Source: Thunnus maccoyii (lineage: Eukaryota; Chordata; Actinopteri; Scombriformes; Scombridae). From it: a DNA stretch of 64,000 nt. Under the pieces are notes generated by a model. The model was not told where the DNA came from. It worked only from the letters and a program-made list of their open reading frames with translations, and did not search any database. The stretch lies in NCBI RefSeq assembly GCF_910596095.1, contig NC_056537.1, positions 2,704,574 through 2,768,573 on the forward strand. Direction: 5' to 3'. Made by a program: the position numbers and the translations under genes. Below are positions 23,408 through 34,800 of this stretch, piece after piece; the stretch's first letter is position 1; every line of letters begins with the position of its first letter.

Positions 23408-24515
23408 TTCCATGTATTTTTAGAACTTTTTTATAAAAGAGTTTTACTTGTGTTTTTAGTAACTTTTTATACAATTTTCTGTCTGTATTATTTCATTATT
23501 TTCTTCTTCTCCCTGACACTTGGCCATGGTTGTATTAGCTCTTCAGTTGTTTAAACTGTTTACTTTTCTAATGCAGGACGAGGCTGTTTAGCAGAGAGTG
23601 AAGGTTTTGTGAATATATCTTGTCTTCATGTCTTTACCTTAAGAGTTTTTGAAGTTTATACATTAATTAACAATCTAAACTTTAAAAATAACAATTACAT
23701 TCAGTTGTTTCTTCACAAAAATTAATGAAATGCTGAGAAATACTGTACATTAAAAAAGAAACATTGTCTTACACCCCTTAAAATCAAGACGGCCTCGTGA
23801 CCCCCTGTAAAACTTTGGTGCCCCCTTGTGAGGGTTGGGACCCCCAGATTGGGAACCAGTGGTCTAGTGGACAGTTAGTTTTATATCATACTGAGCACCA
23901 ACCCAAATCATCAAATTCATTCACAACAAAAACTGGGAGTTTGGAGAAAGATGTTCATTTTTGAAATGTTTAACCTTGACACAAGCAATACAGATTAAAA
24001 CTGATCATTTAAGTTCAAATTTAGAAGAATCTAATAGTTGTTTGTACCCTCATAGTTTCAGAGGATCTCAGTCTGGGTGGGACATATTCTGGGGTTGAAC
24101 CGATGGGTCTGCTCTGGAGCCTCAGACCAGTTCCAGGCAGCAAACCTGGGCTCAGGTAGGCCAACTGGACCAGAGCTGTTCAGATGATCCCAATAAATAC
24201 AGAATCAATTATCAGTATCAGAGCTGACTCTTTCCCATCATCCCTCAGGATGAGGAAGATGAACGTTCAGACTCCCATGGAGATCAGGATCTCGGTGTAC
24301 CAGGGTCACCCAACTGAAGGCTTCATAACTCAGGTGCTGCTGGCCAGCATGTTTGTGGAGCGCTGGTACATGGCGCCCGGCATCCTCAGGGTCCCGATCA
24401 CAGAGGGCGGACTCACTGCGACCCTCTTCCTGCCCTCAGGTAGGACTAGAGGAGAGTCTGAAGGGAGGTTTCAGGTCTGACGGTCTGAGCAACACAGACC
24501 AGTGACATCAGAGCG
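23408..24515 (+). repeat. Inverted copy of a thioesterase gene segment
   Basis: The reverse complement aligns with about 37670-38736 of thioesterase copy 2. It covers part of the hAT-like insertion (the end near 23860 reads gggaaccagtgg), the intron between exons, two coding exons and the start of the following intron. At the right edge it resembles copy 1 more closely than copy 2, so its source may be another family copy. It sits between the two intact genes in opposite orientation. Confidence 0.8.
24056..24439 (+). pseudogene. Orphan inverted exon pair of the thioesterase family
   Basis: Two plus-strand exons, 24056-24155 (100 bp) and 24249-24439 (191 bp), match coding exons 2 and 3 of the intact genes in length, phase and GT-AG sites. 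Both are open. The encoded stretch runs from SEDLSLGGTYSGVEPMG through MRKMNVQTPMEIRISVYQG to ATLFLPSG. It differs from both intact copies at several residues (VLLASMF instead of VPLTSVF or VPLAREL; GILRV instead of GIVRV or GVRRV). No first exon with a start codon and no hydrolase-domain exons were found on the plus strand around it. I therefore call it a gene fragment, although its splice sites could still be used in a chimeric transcript. Confidence 0.75.
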
Positions 24516-24715
24516 AGTAAGTGTAAATTGTGCAGAAAAATGCTGCTGTGCTATTTTATTGTTTTTGTTGGAAATTTAACCGTTTATGTTGTAACATTTA
24601 ATGCATTTAACCGCTAATATGAGTTTTGTAGATGTTTTTATTTAACTTTCTTGACACCATATGGTCAATGTAGCTCAGAGATTTTAGCATCCAGTGAGAG
24701 TGTGAATTCTTTTAT

Positions 24716-24790
24716 TTTGCAGTACTGAGGCATTGAGGGAGCAGATGTGCAGCATATACAGAAGACAAATTATGTGTTACATTGTCTCCT
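24716..24790. repeat. Direct repeat, first copy (partner 25147-25220)
   Basis: About 75 bp beginning gcagtactgaggc and including gggagcagatgtgca, catatacagaag and caaattatgtgttacattg recurs 431 bp downstream with a few substitutions. It is probably part of a transposable element or a local duplication. No function is supported. Confidence 0.65.
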
Positions 24791-25146
24791 CCAGGAATGT
24801 GTCTTATTTTTCTTAAATGTTATAATTTTCGTTGCCTTTGTTTAATCAACCACCCCCATGTACTTGCCTATTTTTACCCACCAGGCGGCACTGTTTGTCC
24901 TTTTGTATGTTTTTATTGGTTCAAATTTAAGTTTTGAAGAGGAAAGTCATGAAAGTTCAGACTTTGTTGTTAAAATTTAGGATAAAGAAATGGGAAAAAG
25001 AAGTTTCCTGTCAATTTTAATGACTCTTGGTTAGAAGTTTAATATTGTGTTGATATGTGTAGGTGTGGTAATACCCAATTAATGTATTTATATATTTTAC
25101 TTTGGGAAATATCAGTCAAGTGAAGTCCCTCACATTTCCGTTTCGC

Positions 25147-25220
25147 AGTGCTGAGGCGCTGAGGGAGCAGATGTGCATCATATACAGAAGGCAAATTATG
25201 TGTTACATTGTCATCTCCAG
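25147..25220. repeat. Direct repeat, second copy (partner 24716-24790)
   Basis: Same ~75-bp unit as at 24716-24790, in the same orientation. The sequence between the copies contains no recognised gene. Confidence 0.65.
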
Positions 25221-25559
25221 GAGTTAATAAAAAAGCTGGAAATCAACCCTCTGAGTCTACTCATACCTGCCCCAACCACCTCTGTTACACATGGCCCATA
25301 TAAGTGTGACCAACAATGTTTTGCAATTTTCTTGACCATCAGCGTTGGTGCAACCCAGGCAGACACAACATCGAACAATATTCCTAAACAAACAAATACA
25401 AAATTGGGTTTGGAAATTTGCTGGTTAGTTATTGAAAAGCGCAGAAGTTCTGTTTCATCCAAATATTTAAATGATGGATGAAGGTATCTAGGCTGTGCTG
25501 GCTGTGCGTAAAGTGAACAAGATTTTGTTTCAACCAGTTTTAAAATGTTCTCTTTGTTC

Positions 25560-26540
25560 ACAGCATAAAGGATGTTGTTGCAGGTTTACTCTGTTTAAGA
25601 AGGAGCGCGCACAGCGCAGGACCTCCGGCTGTCAGAGGATATTTTACACACTGATTATATGGACACACGTCCGTGCGCAGAACTGACTACTGCAGATATT
25701 CTGATATTTGACTGCAAGTGGCAAAACTGAAAACTCACTGGAATTATCCTCGTGACATGACAGAAAAAATATTTGATTCTCTAAACTCAGTTCGAACTTT
25801 TATTGAAGAAAAATGTCCAGACAGATTTGGTGGAGCTCAGGACGCATCTGATACTTCAAACGATTTTATTGTTAAACTTGGAATCACCGCAGATCCTAAT
25901 AATAAATAATAAATAATTAATAAAGTTTCCTCTGCTGTGCCAACCGCACGTAAAATGATGCCTCTCTCGAATCAGAGACTGTACATGAAACACACATATC
26001 ATTCCTGCTGCTGTGTGATGACTACAGCTGTTTAATAAACATGGAAAAGATCCGAGATTCTACAAGTTATTGTGGGAAACTCACTCATCCAACAGATTGT
26101 ATTTCTGAACTCCAGGTCATCATATTAGGCTCATGTGGTTGATATTAATGGTGAGAATCCTCCTTAAAATCTGTGTTTTGATTCTCATGTCAATCTGCAG
26201 TAGCTGAAAAAAACGTGCAGCGAACTGAAAGGTGAAAAAACTAAATATAAATGAAAGATGTTTTGTGATTTTGGAGACGTCTGTGTGCTGCGCCTCTGCC
26301 AACTGAAGCCACGAACATTGAACCTGCGTCTGCGATGAGAGTCTGAACAGGTTTTATTGCAATTTCATGCCAAATGAACACCAACATTGCATTGCACCGC
26401 CTCATCTGCATAAACAGCCTCAGCTGCGCCTCTCGTCCAAACGTCGGCTCACAGACGCAAAAAAAAGACTTGCGCCGGCAGAAAAATAGGCTCCATATCT
26501 TGTTTGAAGGAAAGGTTTAGCTGCGCTGACCTCTTGTGTA
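25560..26540. other. Unrecognised, CpG/GCGCA-rich, probably transposon-derived
   Basis: Contains many gcgca words (gagcgcgcacagcgcagg, ctgtgtgctgcgcctc, cttgcgccggcag) like those at 29150-29480. A 63-codon plus-strand frame (25718-25909) is followed by several AATAAA-like words near 25900-25925. I do not recognise the peptide and see no domain motif. A transposon body is the simplest reading. Confidence 0.35.
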
Positions 26541-26959
26541 ATTTTATGCTTAAATTACTTGAGTTGTTTAATGTCACTGGCACCACTTGGTTTCTTGTTA
26601 CAGAAACTTTTACATGTTGACTCCAGTATCTTTACCACAAGAAGTGTTGATGTTTTTATTATTTATGACTGTATTTATGTGATACAGACATTCTGACTCC
26701 AGAAAAACATCAAAGTACAACATCAGTGATCAATAAATGATCTTTGATAAACCAGCATTGTATGATATGAATTCACAGAAGATAGCATACCTCACCTTCT
26801 CTGTATCAATAAGAACTGTGTGTCAGGTTTCTCCATTTAACATCACTCCCTTTGACAATGTTTTGATTACAGTTGACTTGCTTCAGTTATATAGTAAAGA
26901 TGGTGTTTAGCAGACACTCAAAAATGTGTTTTTTCAAAGCTGTGCGTGTGTTGAAGGGA

Positions 26960-27833
26960 GGAAATCCACTAAAAACTGTTGGAACATGTTTAACTTATGA
27001 CATATATTGATGGCACACTGACAGACTAATGACAGCTTCCTGAACAGATCTCTGTTTTGAGTAATTATTCGACCAAAAATGAATGCAATGTGAGTCAAAT
27101 GTGATTTTCTGCGTTTCTATGTTTTTTTTTTTATCATTATAAAACCAGTGTTTGGTTTACCTCCCTTAAAAGAGACCTGAGCTCCCCTGTAAACAACAAA
27201 ACTTTGAAATTATCTTCCCTTATCTTAAAGCATTTCTAATGCTGCAGTCAATTCAGGCATTTAAGAAATAATTGAAATCGGCTGACTCTATAACACCATA
27301 TAGAGTCACCATATAACACCATATCTATTAAATTTGGGTTTAATTACATTGCATGTAGGTCTTTTGCTGATGTCCATGTTGGTTTTGTTTTCAGGCACTT
27401 CTGCATTATTAAGAGCCACGTCGGATATATTGGAGCTTTCTGAAAAGCTTCCAGTCATAATTCCAACGTGAACACTATCTAAAAGTTGGAAATTCATAAT
27501 TACAATAACTCAGATATGATGTTATATATAACGCAGCATCGGTGGCTCATAAAACAGAATGTTAAACACTATGATTGTCAAAATGGATCTTGGGAGTCAT
27601 ACTTAATTATTCCTGCAAATTTCTTATGTACACAAGTTTGTATCTTCACCTTTTTGTTTGTTTCACGTTTTTTGTTCTAGTGATTCAGCCAAGAGAGTTT
27701 TATGTCAATCAAAGCTGTAGAAGTGTTCAAATTGTAAGTCATGCAACGTTGTCTATGAAAAATGTGAATAGGATATTCACTTTCTGGAGCCTGAAATAAC
27801 TTTGCAACTCTATAATCAGTAGTCGTCGCCTTG
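26960..27833 (-). repeat. 3' flank of thioesterase copy 2, duplicated from or to copy 1
   Basis: Collinear with 8120-8449 plus 10067-10518. The join at about 27290 carries a small local repeat (accatatagagtcaccatat), as expected at a deletion or insertion scar. It shows that the duplication unit extended well beyond the coding region. Confidence 0.65.
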
Positions 27834-30800
27834 TCACAGGTGTGATAATGAGGTTGCAGCACGCTTTGTGCTGCCGTAGAGATTCTCTTGCAGGAAGGCC
27901 AGCATCTTCCTCCAGGCGTCTTCCTGAGCGCGAGCATGAGGCACCGTGTCTCCGCCCCACAGAGCCATGACTGCAAAGACAACAGGAAACAGAAACAGCA
28001 CAAAACTCAAGTCCTGAATTTGGCACATTAACCTTGAATCATTCAGAAAGTTTCTGTTATTGTCCACAGCTGAACTTACACGTCTGGCCTCGGTCGACTG
28101 TCTTGAAGGGGCTGGCTCTGAAGTGCGGCGTGTACGGAGGTTCAATCAGGTGACCGGCATTTGGGTACGAAAGGATGGTCAGCAGGTGGCTGTTCCCCGC
28201 CTGCTCCATCATCTCCTTCATCTGGAAAACAGGAAGTTCAAAACATTATCTCATATTTGTGACATGGCTTGGATATGATTTGTAAATGAACAGAACACAC
28301 TCAATTCCAACACCTCAGTTACTGTGAGATTCTAAATGACATGTTTGGAATTATAGAATTAAATCCAAACCGGTCTTTAATCTGGAAAACATCCTTTGAG
28401 ATGCAGGAACATACATTTATTAATAAACCTCGTGACAGGAGCACCACCCCCCTGAGATGACACACAGAACCACTTTTTATCAATCTCACGTCTGAAGTAG
28501 TGTGTTATGATGCAGGGATCTAATTCTCTGCTTTACATTGAAGCCACAGACAACGACATGCTGATAAATCCATATTTATTGAACTAAAATGATGAACAAG
28601 GGAATAAATGAGGTATCAGTGCAAACAGATAAATGAATAATCAACCAGAATGAGTGTAATATGTTCTGAATGGTGAACTATAAATTATGAATGACTGATG
28701 GTGAAATGCTCATGATAGTGTAATAACTGGAGAACTAGTTGAAGCTGAGGTAATTTAACCAACCAACTTCTCTGAGAAATTAACTGGAGAGTTCAATTCA
28801 AACAACACCAACACGACACAATCATAGTAGATGGACACGTTTGTTTTTTGTGGAATGGGAGTAGATTGTTCTGTGAAGAGTCAAAACTGACACTTTAATG
28901 TGGAAACGCTACTTTTGCCGCTGAATAATAAATAAAGACATGTAATTAGTTTTACGATTGTGGAAGTTGCAGTTGTTGTGGCTCCAGTTTAATATTGTGA
29001 GTTTAATGTCTGACAAAGGTCTTGGAACCAAAAAATTGCTTTACATTAAACTTAGCATTGACTGTGTCAATACTTTTATTTTTCACACGTTCTTGAAAAA
29101 TGACATGCAAGCATTACAACAAACACTTAATGCTAGTAGAAAACAACATGGGCCCTGTTTTAACGATCTAAAGTGCACGGTCTGAAGCGCATGGCGCAAG
29201 TGCGTTTAGGGTGTGTCCAAATGCACTTTTGCTATTTTACGGGTGGAAAAACGGTTGCTGCGCCAGGCGCATGGTTCAAAGGGGTTGTCCATAGTCTTCT
29301 AATTAATCATGGGTGTGTTTTCAGCTTAACATGCAATAAACCAATCAGAGTGTCATCTCCCATTCCCTTTAAGAGCCAGATGCGCTTGCACCTTGGCGGA
29401 TTGTTATTATGATGGCGCATCTTCTCTGCTAAGGAAACGGATCTGCTCGTTCGTAAAGTGAAAGCGCACGATACATAACGCGCATACTGGCCCCTGCTGC
29501 TCCTGAACCCTCCCGTAGCCCCAGACCACCAGTTTAAGATCATGTTCATTAATTTGTTGCAAATTTATTTTCGGTTGTTTTTTTGAAAAGGTTTATTTTT
29601 ACAATTACAGCTTTGGTTTATTTAAAATCGTTTTGTTCACTACTATGAAAATAAAAATGAATTAGCTGAGTTTTAAAAGCTATTGAATAACTTCACAATT
29701 TATTGGTTCATTTACATACACACAATTATTTATTTTATAATGTCTTATTATTTACCTAATATTAGCCATTTTGGAATTCCATATATCCTTGTAAAATCTG
29801 TTTCATCCAACTTCTGTCGTCCTGCTTCCTAATCTGACTTTAATCCTCTGCACCAGATTTGTTACTCAGGATGTTGTCATGAAAGTAAACTCACGTCCTG
29901 AGCAGACTCGGACGCCGGCCAGTTCTGATCGTCCTCCGCTACGACCAACATCACAGGACACTGCAGTCGTCCCACCTGCTCAGAGATATTAAAAAGAAAA
30001 AAATATGCATAATAATACAAGCACACCAGAACAAGTTGTAAGAAACCTCCTCCCCAAAAAAGAAAACCAATTTGGATACGCTGTGATGTGTTGCACTATC
30101 AAATAAACTGTCATCAAAAAGAGAGGATACTGATTGTAAAACAATAAAAAGAGACATTCTGTCTGATTGAACTCACGTCCACTTTGAGTTCAGGGTCGGT
30201 GGGGATGGGCAGCGGCAGATCTCGCCAGATCACCTGGTTCTCCTCGTTGAAGCGAGTCTTCTCAGCGTTACTGATTGGACAGAAAACAAACCCAAAAAGA
30301 GACTCAAAAAAGTTCAACTGACTCAGTTCTGACTCAACACATACTTGAATTATTGGCGACTCGGACAAACTAATCTGTTTGTGTCCTTACAGCATTTCCA
30401 GTGGAGCTAAAAAATATATAGTTTGTCCTGAGTGTGGTGCGATTTAATTAAATTTTATTTTAAATTAAAACATTTTCACTGCAACCTGACCCGGACTGCT
30501 TTTGAGTGATACATCACTGTCACATCACCTCAACTGTCATCTTTCAGCTGCCCGCAAGTCGCCACAGTTAATAAGATCGTTGTCAGATGTAGGAGCTCCT
30601 GCTGAAAAAGTAAGTGTTGATTTACAGTCGATCAGAACTGCTTCTTACAACATGTTGCACGATCACACCGGAAATCAAATGCTGTTCTGAACGGCCACAC
30701 TTAAAGATGGAGTGAAAAGCCGACCATCATGGGGGGAATGACGGAGCATATTGTCAGACAGTCTCTCCTGGAAGACATTACTAGTGTTTCACTCTCACAT

Positions 30801-31823
30801 AAAAAGTGACAGAAGTAGTTGTGCTAAGAATGAAGAAGAGCAGAGAGAGAAGTTCAAACCCTGACTCACCTCTGCACAGCTCAACAATCACTGCATGAAG
30901 TGGGTGTGAATGTCAGCCTGTATGGTCCAGGTTTAAGGACTCGGTTACACAATGAAGGTGTCACCTCTGTTCATGCACATATGTCTGGAGTTTTTGTGTT
31001 AAAATATCATCATGTAATGCAGCCTTGATGGACTTCAGCCTTGTTGCCAGAATAAAATGTTGGCATTGTATGTTTCTGCAAACGACGAATACGTTGAATC
31101 TCTACGTTTCAATACATTTAATACGTATCATATCAACATTTCTAAAGTGACATAGTTCAGATGACATCTATATGAGCTGACTTTATTTGGAGGAGGAAGG
31201 GTTGGTGGATGGTTAGGAAAACAGATGGAAGAATGTTGGAAAACCATCAAAACAGCAGAGAGCAGTGTTCGAGACCACCTGGAGACTACTGCCTGCTTCT
31301 CCTTTCAACCGACAAAAGTGGGTATTTTAGCGAGACGTTGGGACATTTGCAGCCGTTTTTTTGTATTTTAACTCAAACCATGATCCCTAACCAAGTGGTT
31401 TTTGTGCCTAAACCCTACCAGACCTTAACCACAGCATTGTTACATCATAAAACATAATTATTGAACTGATAAAGGCCAACATTGAAACGTAGACATTCAA
31501 CATATCTGCAGTTTGCAGCAACGTACAATGCCAGCGTTTTATTCTGGCAATAGGGATGTGGACTTTTGATGCAGTGGACCTCAAAGACTTGTGTATGAGT
31601 ACTACTGCGCTAGAGGAAACATCATGGGGTCATTCAAATTTAAAGTTCATTCTCTGGGGAGCAGGAATGATATCTGTAGTTGTTGAGCTGTTGAACATAA
31701 ATGACAAAGTAACTGACAACAGATCAACTTACCTTCTAAAGTATTCCAGCATTTCTTCCACAGATCCATCGACTGGCTGCACATGAGTCCCATTAATGCA
31801 CACCACACTGCTGAGCTGAGAGA

Positions 31824-31889
<66 letters not shown>

Positions 31890-34800
31890 TACATATACAA
31901 GTGTTTACAGAGAACAGAAAAACTACACAAAATGACAAACAGCAATGTGTAAAATACAATTATTTGTAATGCAGCAGCGCGACTCCTCTCTTCACTGGTT
32001 ACCAGTCAAATACAGAATAGATTTTAGGAATCTTTTATTTGTTTTTAAAGCACTGCATGGACTGGCTTTAGCTTTTCATTTCATTCTTCAGCCTTCATCC
32101 CCTCAGATCTGCTGACCAATCACTGTTCGTCATTCAGTGCTCCCAGTTAAAATCCAGAGGTGATTTTTCCACTAATACTCACCATGAAGACATGACTGCT
32201 CACACTTTTTATTTATTGATCTTTAGCCCCTCTATTTATTATATGTTCTCTTTGCACTGCTGTTGTCTTCTTAGGATTTAGATCCTATATTTATTTATTT
32301 TATTCCAAACTTGTATTAATTTTCCCCTTGATTCGTATGCGTTTTTATTTGGTTGTATCTCTCTCTAAAGCACTTTGGTCAAGTTTTGTTGTTTTCAAAT
32401 GTGCTCTATAGATAAACTGACTTGACTTGACTTAGCTTAGAGCTTCAGGAGCAGGCATAAAACTGAGCAGAAACACCACAAAGGGACACATCAAAATTAT
32501 AACAATTACATTTCAGTCTGAGATTACTTAATTTAAATGGAGTTCAACTTTGACATGAAAATTCACAACACTGACCAGCTGTGAATGTGAATATTTTCTG
32601 GTTTCTTTGACAAATTACGAGTCAAAGCACAGTTTTTCTGTCTAGGAGGGGATCTTTGAACAAGCAGAGCTGCATGAAGATCATGAATTTTACCTTTATA
32701 ACCTCGGAGTAAGCGGCCATTTTGAGTGTGAAACTGGCGCCGAGGGAGAGGCCCATCATGGCGATCCTGCTGCCGAGGACCTGAGGATGCTGCTGCAGGA
32801 CTTGGAAAGCTTTCTGCAGCAAGAAAACACAACAAATTATAAGTTTTGATTGCATGGATTCTCATACTTCACACCATTAGTATTTATATTAACATTCCAA
32901 TCAAGCTTGCCCGCACTATTGTAGAGGGTAAAACACTCGACATGTTTCTGCATTTCAGATGGTCACAGCTGGTTTGTAGTTTAGTCTGTTTATCAGACAT
33001 TCATGTTAGATTTCACAAAACAGTTTTTATTGGCCACACATTTCCATAAACCAGCTCTTATCATGTCTTGGCAGCCGGTCGTTTGATGTGAAGCAGGCTG
33101 CTATAATCTGGATGTGATCTTTGACTCTCAGCTTTCCTCAGGTGAGTGTCAGCTGACTAAAGTTTTGCAATAACGTTTCCTTGCTTTAGAGGACGAATTA
33201 ATTTTTCAACTGTGTCTTAAAACAACAGTCAGGAGCCCACATGAACATTGAAACATGTTTTTCTTGCTGTAATCATTCCTCCTGTTCATACTGACCATTA
33301 GAAGATCCCTTCATAATGCACTTACAATGGAAGTGATGGGGGACAAAATCCACAGTCCTCCTTCTGTGCAAAAATGTATTTAAAAGTTTATCTGAAGCTA
33401 ATATGAAGCTACAGCATCCAAATGAGTCAAATCAAGTAGATATGAATCTGAAATATAACAGAGGTGATGGATAATGTAATAAAATAAGTCCAGACCAAAC
33501 ATTACATCATAGTTGTCCAGTTAAACTGTATGGTTACTAAGAGTTGATCCACACCCTCAAACCAATCAGAATCCCGACTTCTTCAGTAGCTATGGTACAA
33601 GACTTTTTAATGTCTTGTAAGGCATTTTCCCCAGGATCCTCAGGATTTCATGTAACTGTGAGAGGATAAATGTGGGCGCACATCTGTCCATGTTAAAATG
33701 TATGTTGTTTGCATGTCGCATGTATCTGTGAGACATTTTCATGTGCAGGCTGTGAGAAGAAGTTTTCCTCCAGGGCGTAAAAGATTTCTGTCTCTAATAA
33801 TGTAAGCTAACCTGACTCATAACTCATCTCTTATCTTACCAAGTACCATCAGTCAGAGGAAGAACTTTGTGTGCTGCTATGAATATTGAAATCAAACTGT
33901 TTGAACAAAGTCAAAGTCAATATGAGAGCATTAGTTAGTCATTAGCTCAGGGCAACAAACGAAGTAGGTACTAAATGCCAAAACACAGTCCTGACAGACC
34001 TGTCTGAATGAATTTCAGAAACTCCCTGAAGGACGGTTTCGCAAAACAGCAAAACAGAGCTGAAATGAACTCTAAAATACGTTTTTCTTGCTGTAATCAT
34101 TCCTCCTGTTCATGATTACAGCGAGGAAAACCTCTTTCACTGTTCATATGGACACCTGACTGTTTGCAGAAACACTGGAAAACCATGAACCGTTCTTTAA
34201 GTTTAATGTAGTTGTTCGATGTAGTTTTCTCTTTCAGATTCTGTACATTTTTCTTGAATCTTGACTTTCTTGAATCTTAAAACTCAAATGATGGATCAGA
34301 GACTGTTGCAATGTTTTAATGTTTAAGCTTCATACACCTCAAAGGATCGGGGAAGGAAATAAAAATGAACACTCTGCTTCGGCAGAAACTTACAGACTCA
34401 CATTTATCACATGGACAAAAACATGACTCCAATGGGACAATGTTCATGTTGCTCTGTGTCTGCTGTCTGCTAACATCTTAGCTACAAAAACTCTATAAGG
34501 TGATGATATGTCAGAGCTGTGCGTCTGTAAGCTTGTTATTGAGCTTTTTACAAAATCTTATTTTGGTGTATTTTTTGGACAGATCATTGAATTAATGTTT
34601 TGTATATTAGAATATGTCATTTGGGACATTTATCAGGTTTACCTCAAAGTACTGGTTGTCCACCATCTTTCCAGTTTCCGAGGCGATTTTAGGAGTCAGG
34701 TAGTCAAGGGTCAGGGAGGCAAAGCCACGAGAGGCCAGCAGCGCAGCACGGTACTCCAACAAATGCCCTTCACCCCCCCACAGGTCCAGAAGGCCGGGGA

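Noticed and set aside
25718-25909. 63-codon plus-strand frame followed by AATAAA-like words
   Set aside because: The peptide is not recognised, and the region has the GCGCA-rich look of transposon DNA seen at 29.2 kb. Kept only as an unrecognised region.
31647-31959. Cysteine/valine-rich frames on the minus strand
   Set aside because: Pure translation of the CA/TG microsatellite next to a real thioesterase exon.
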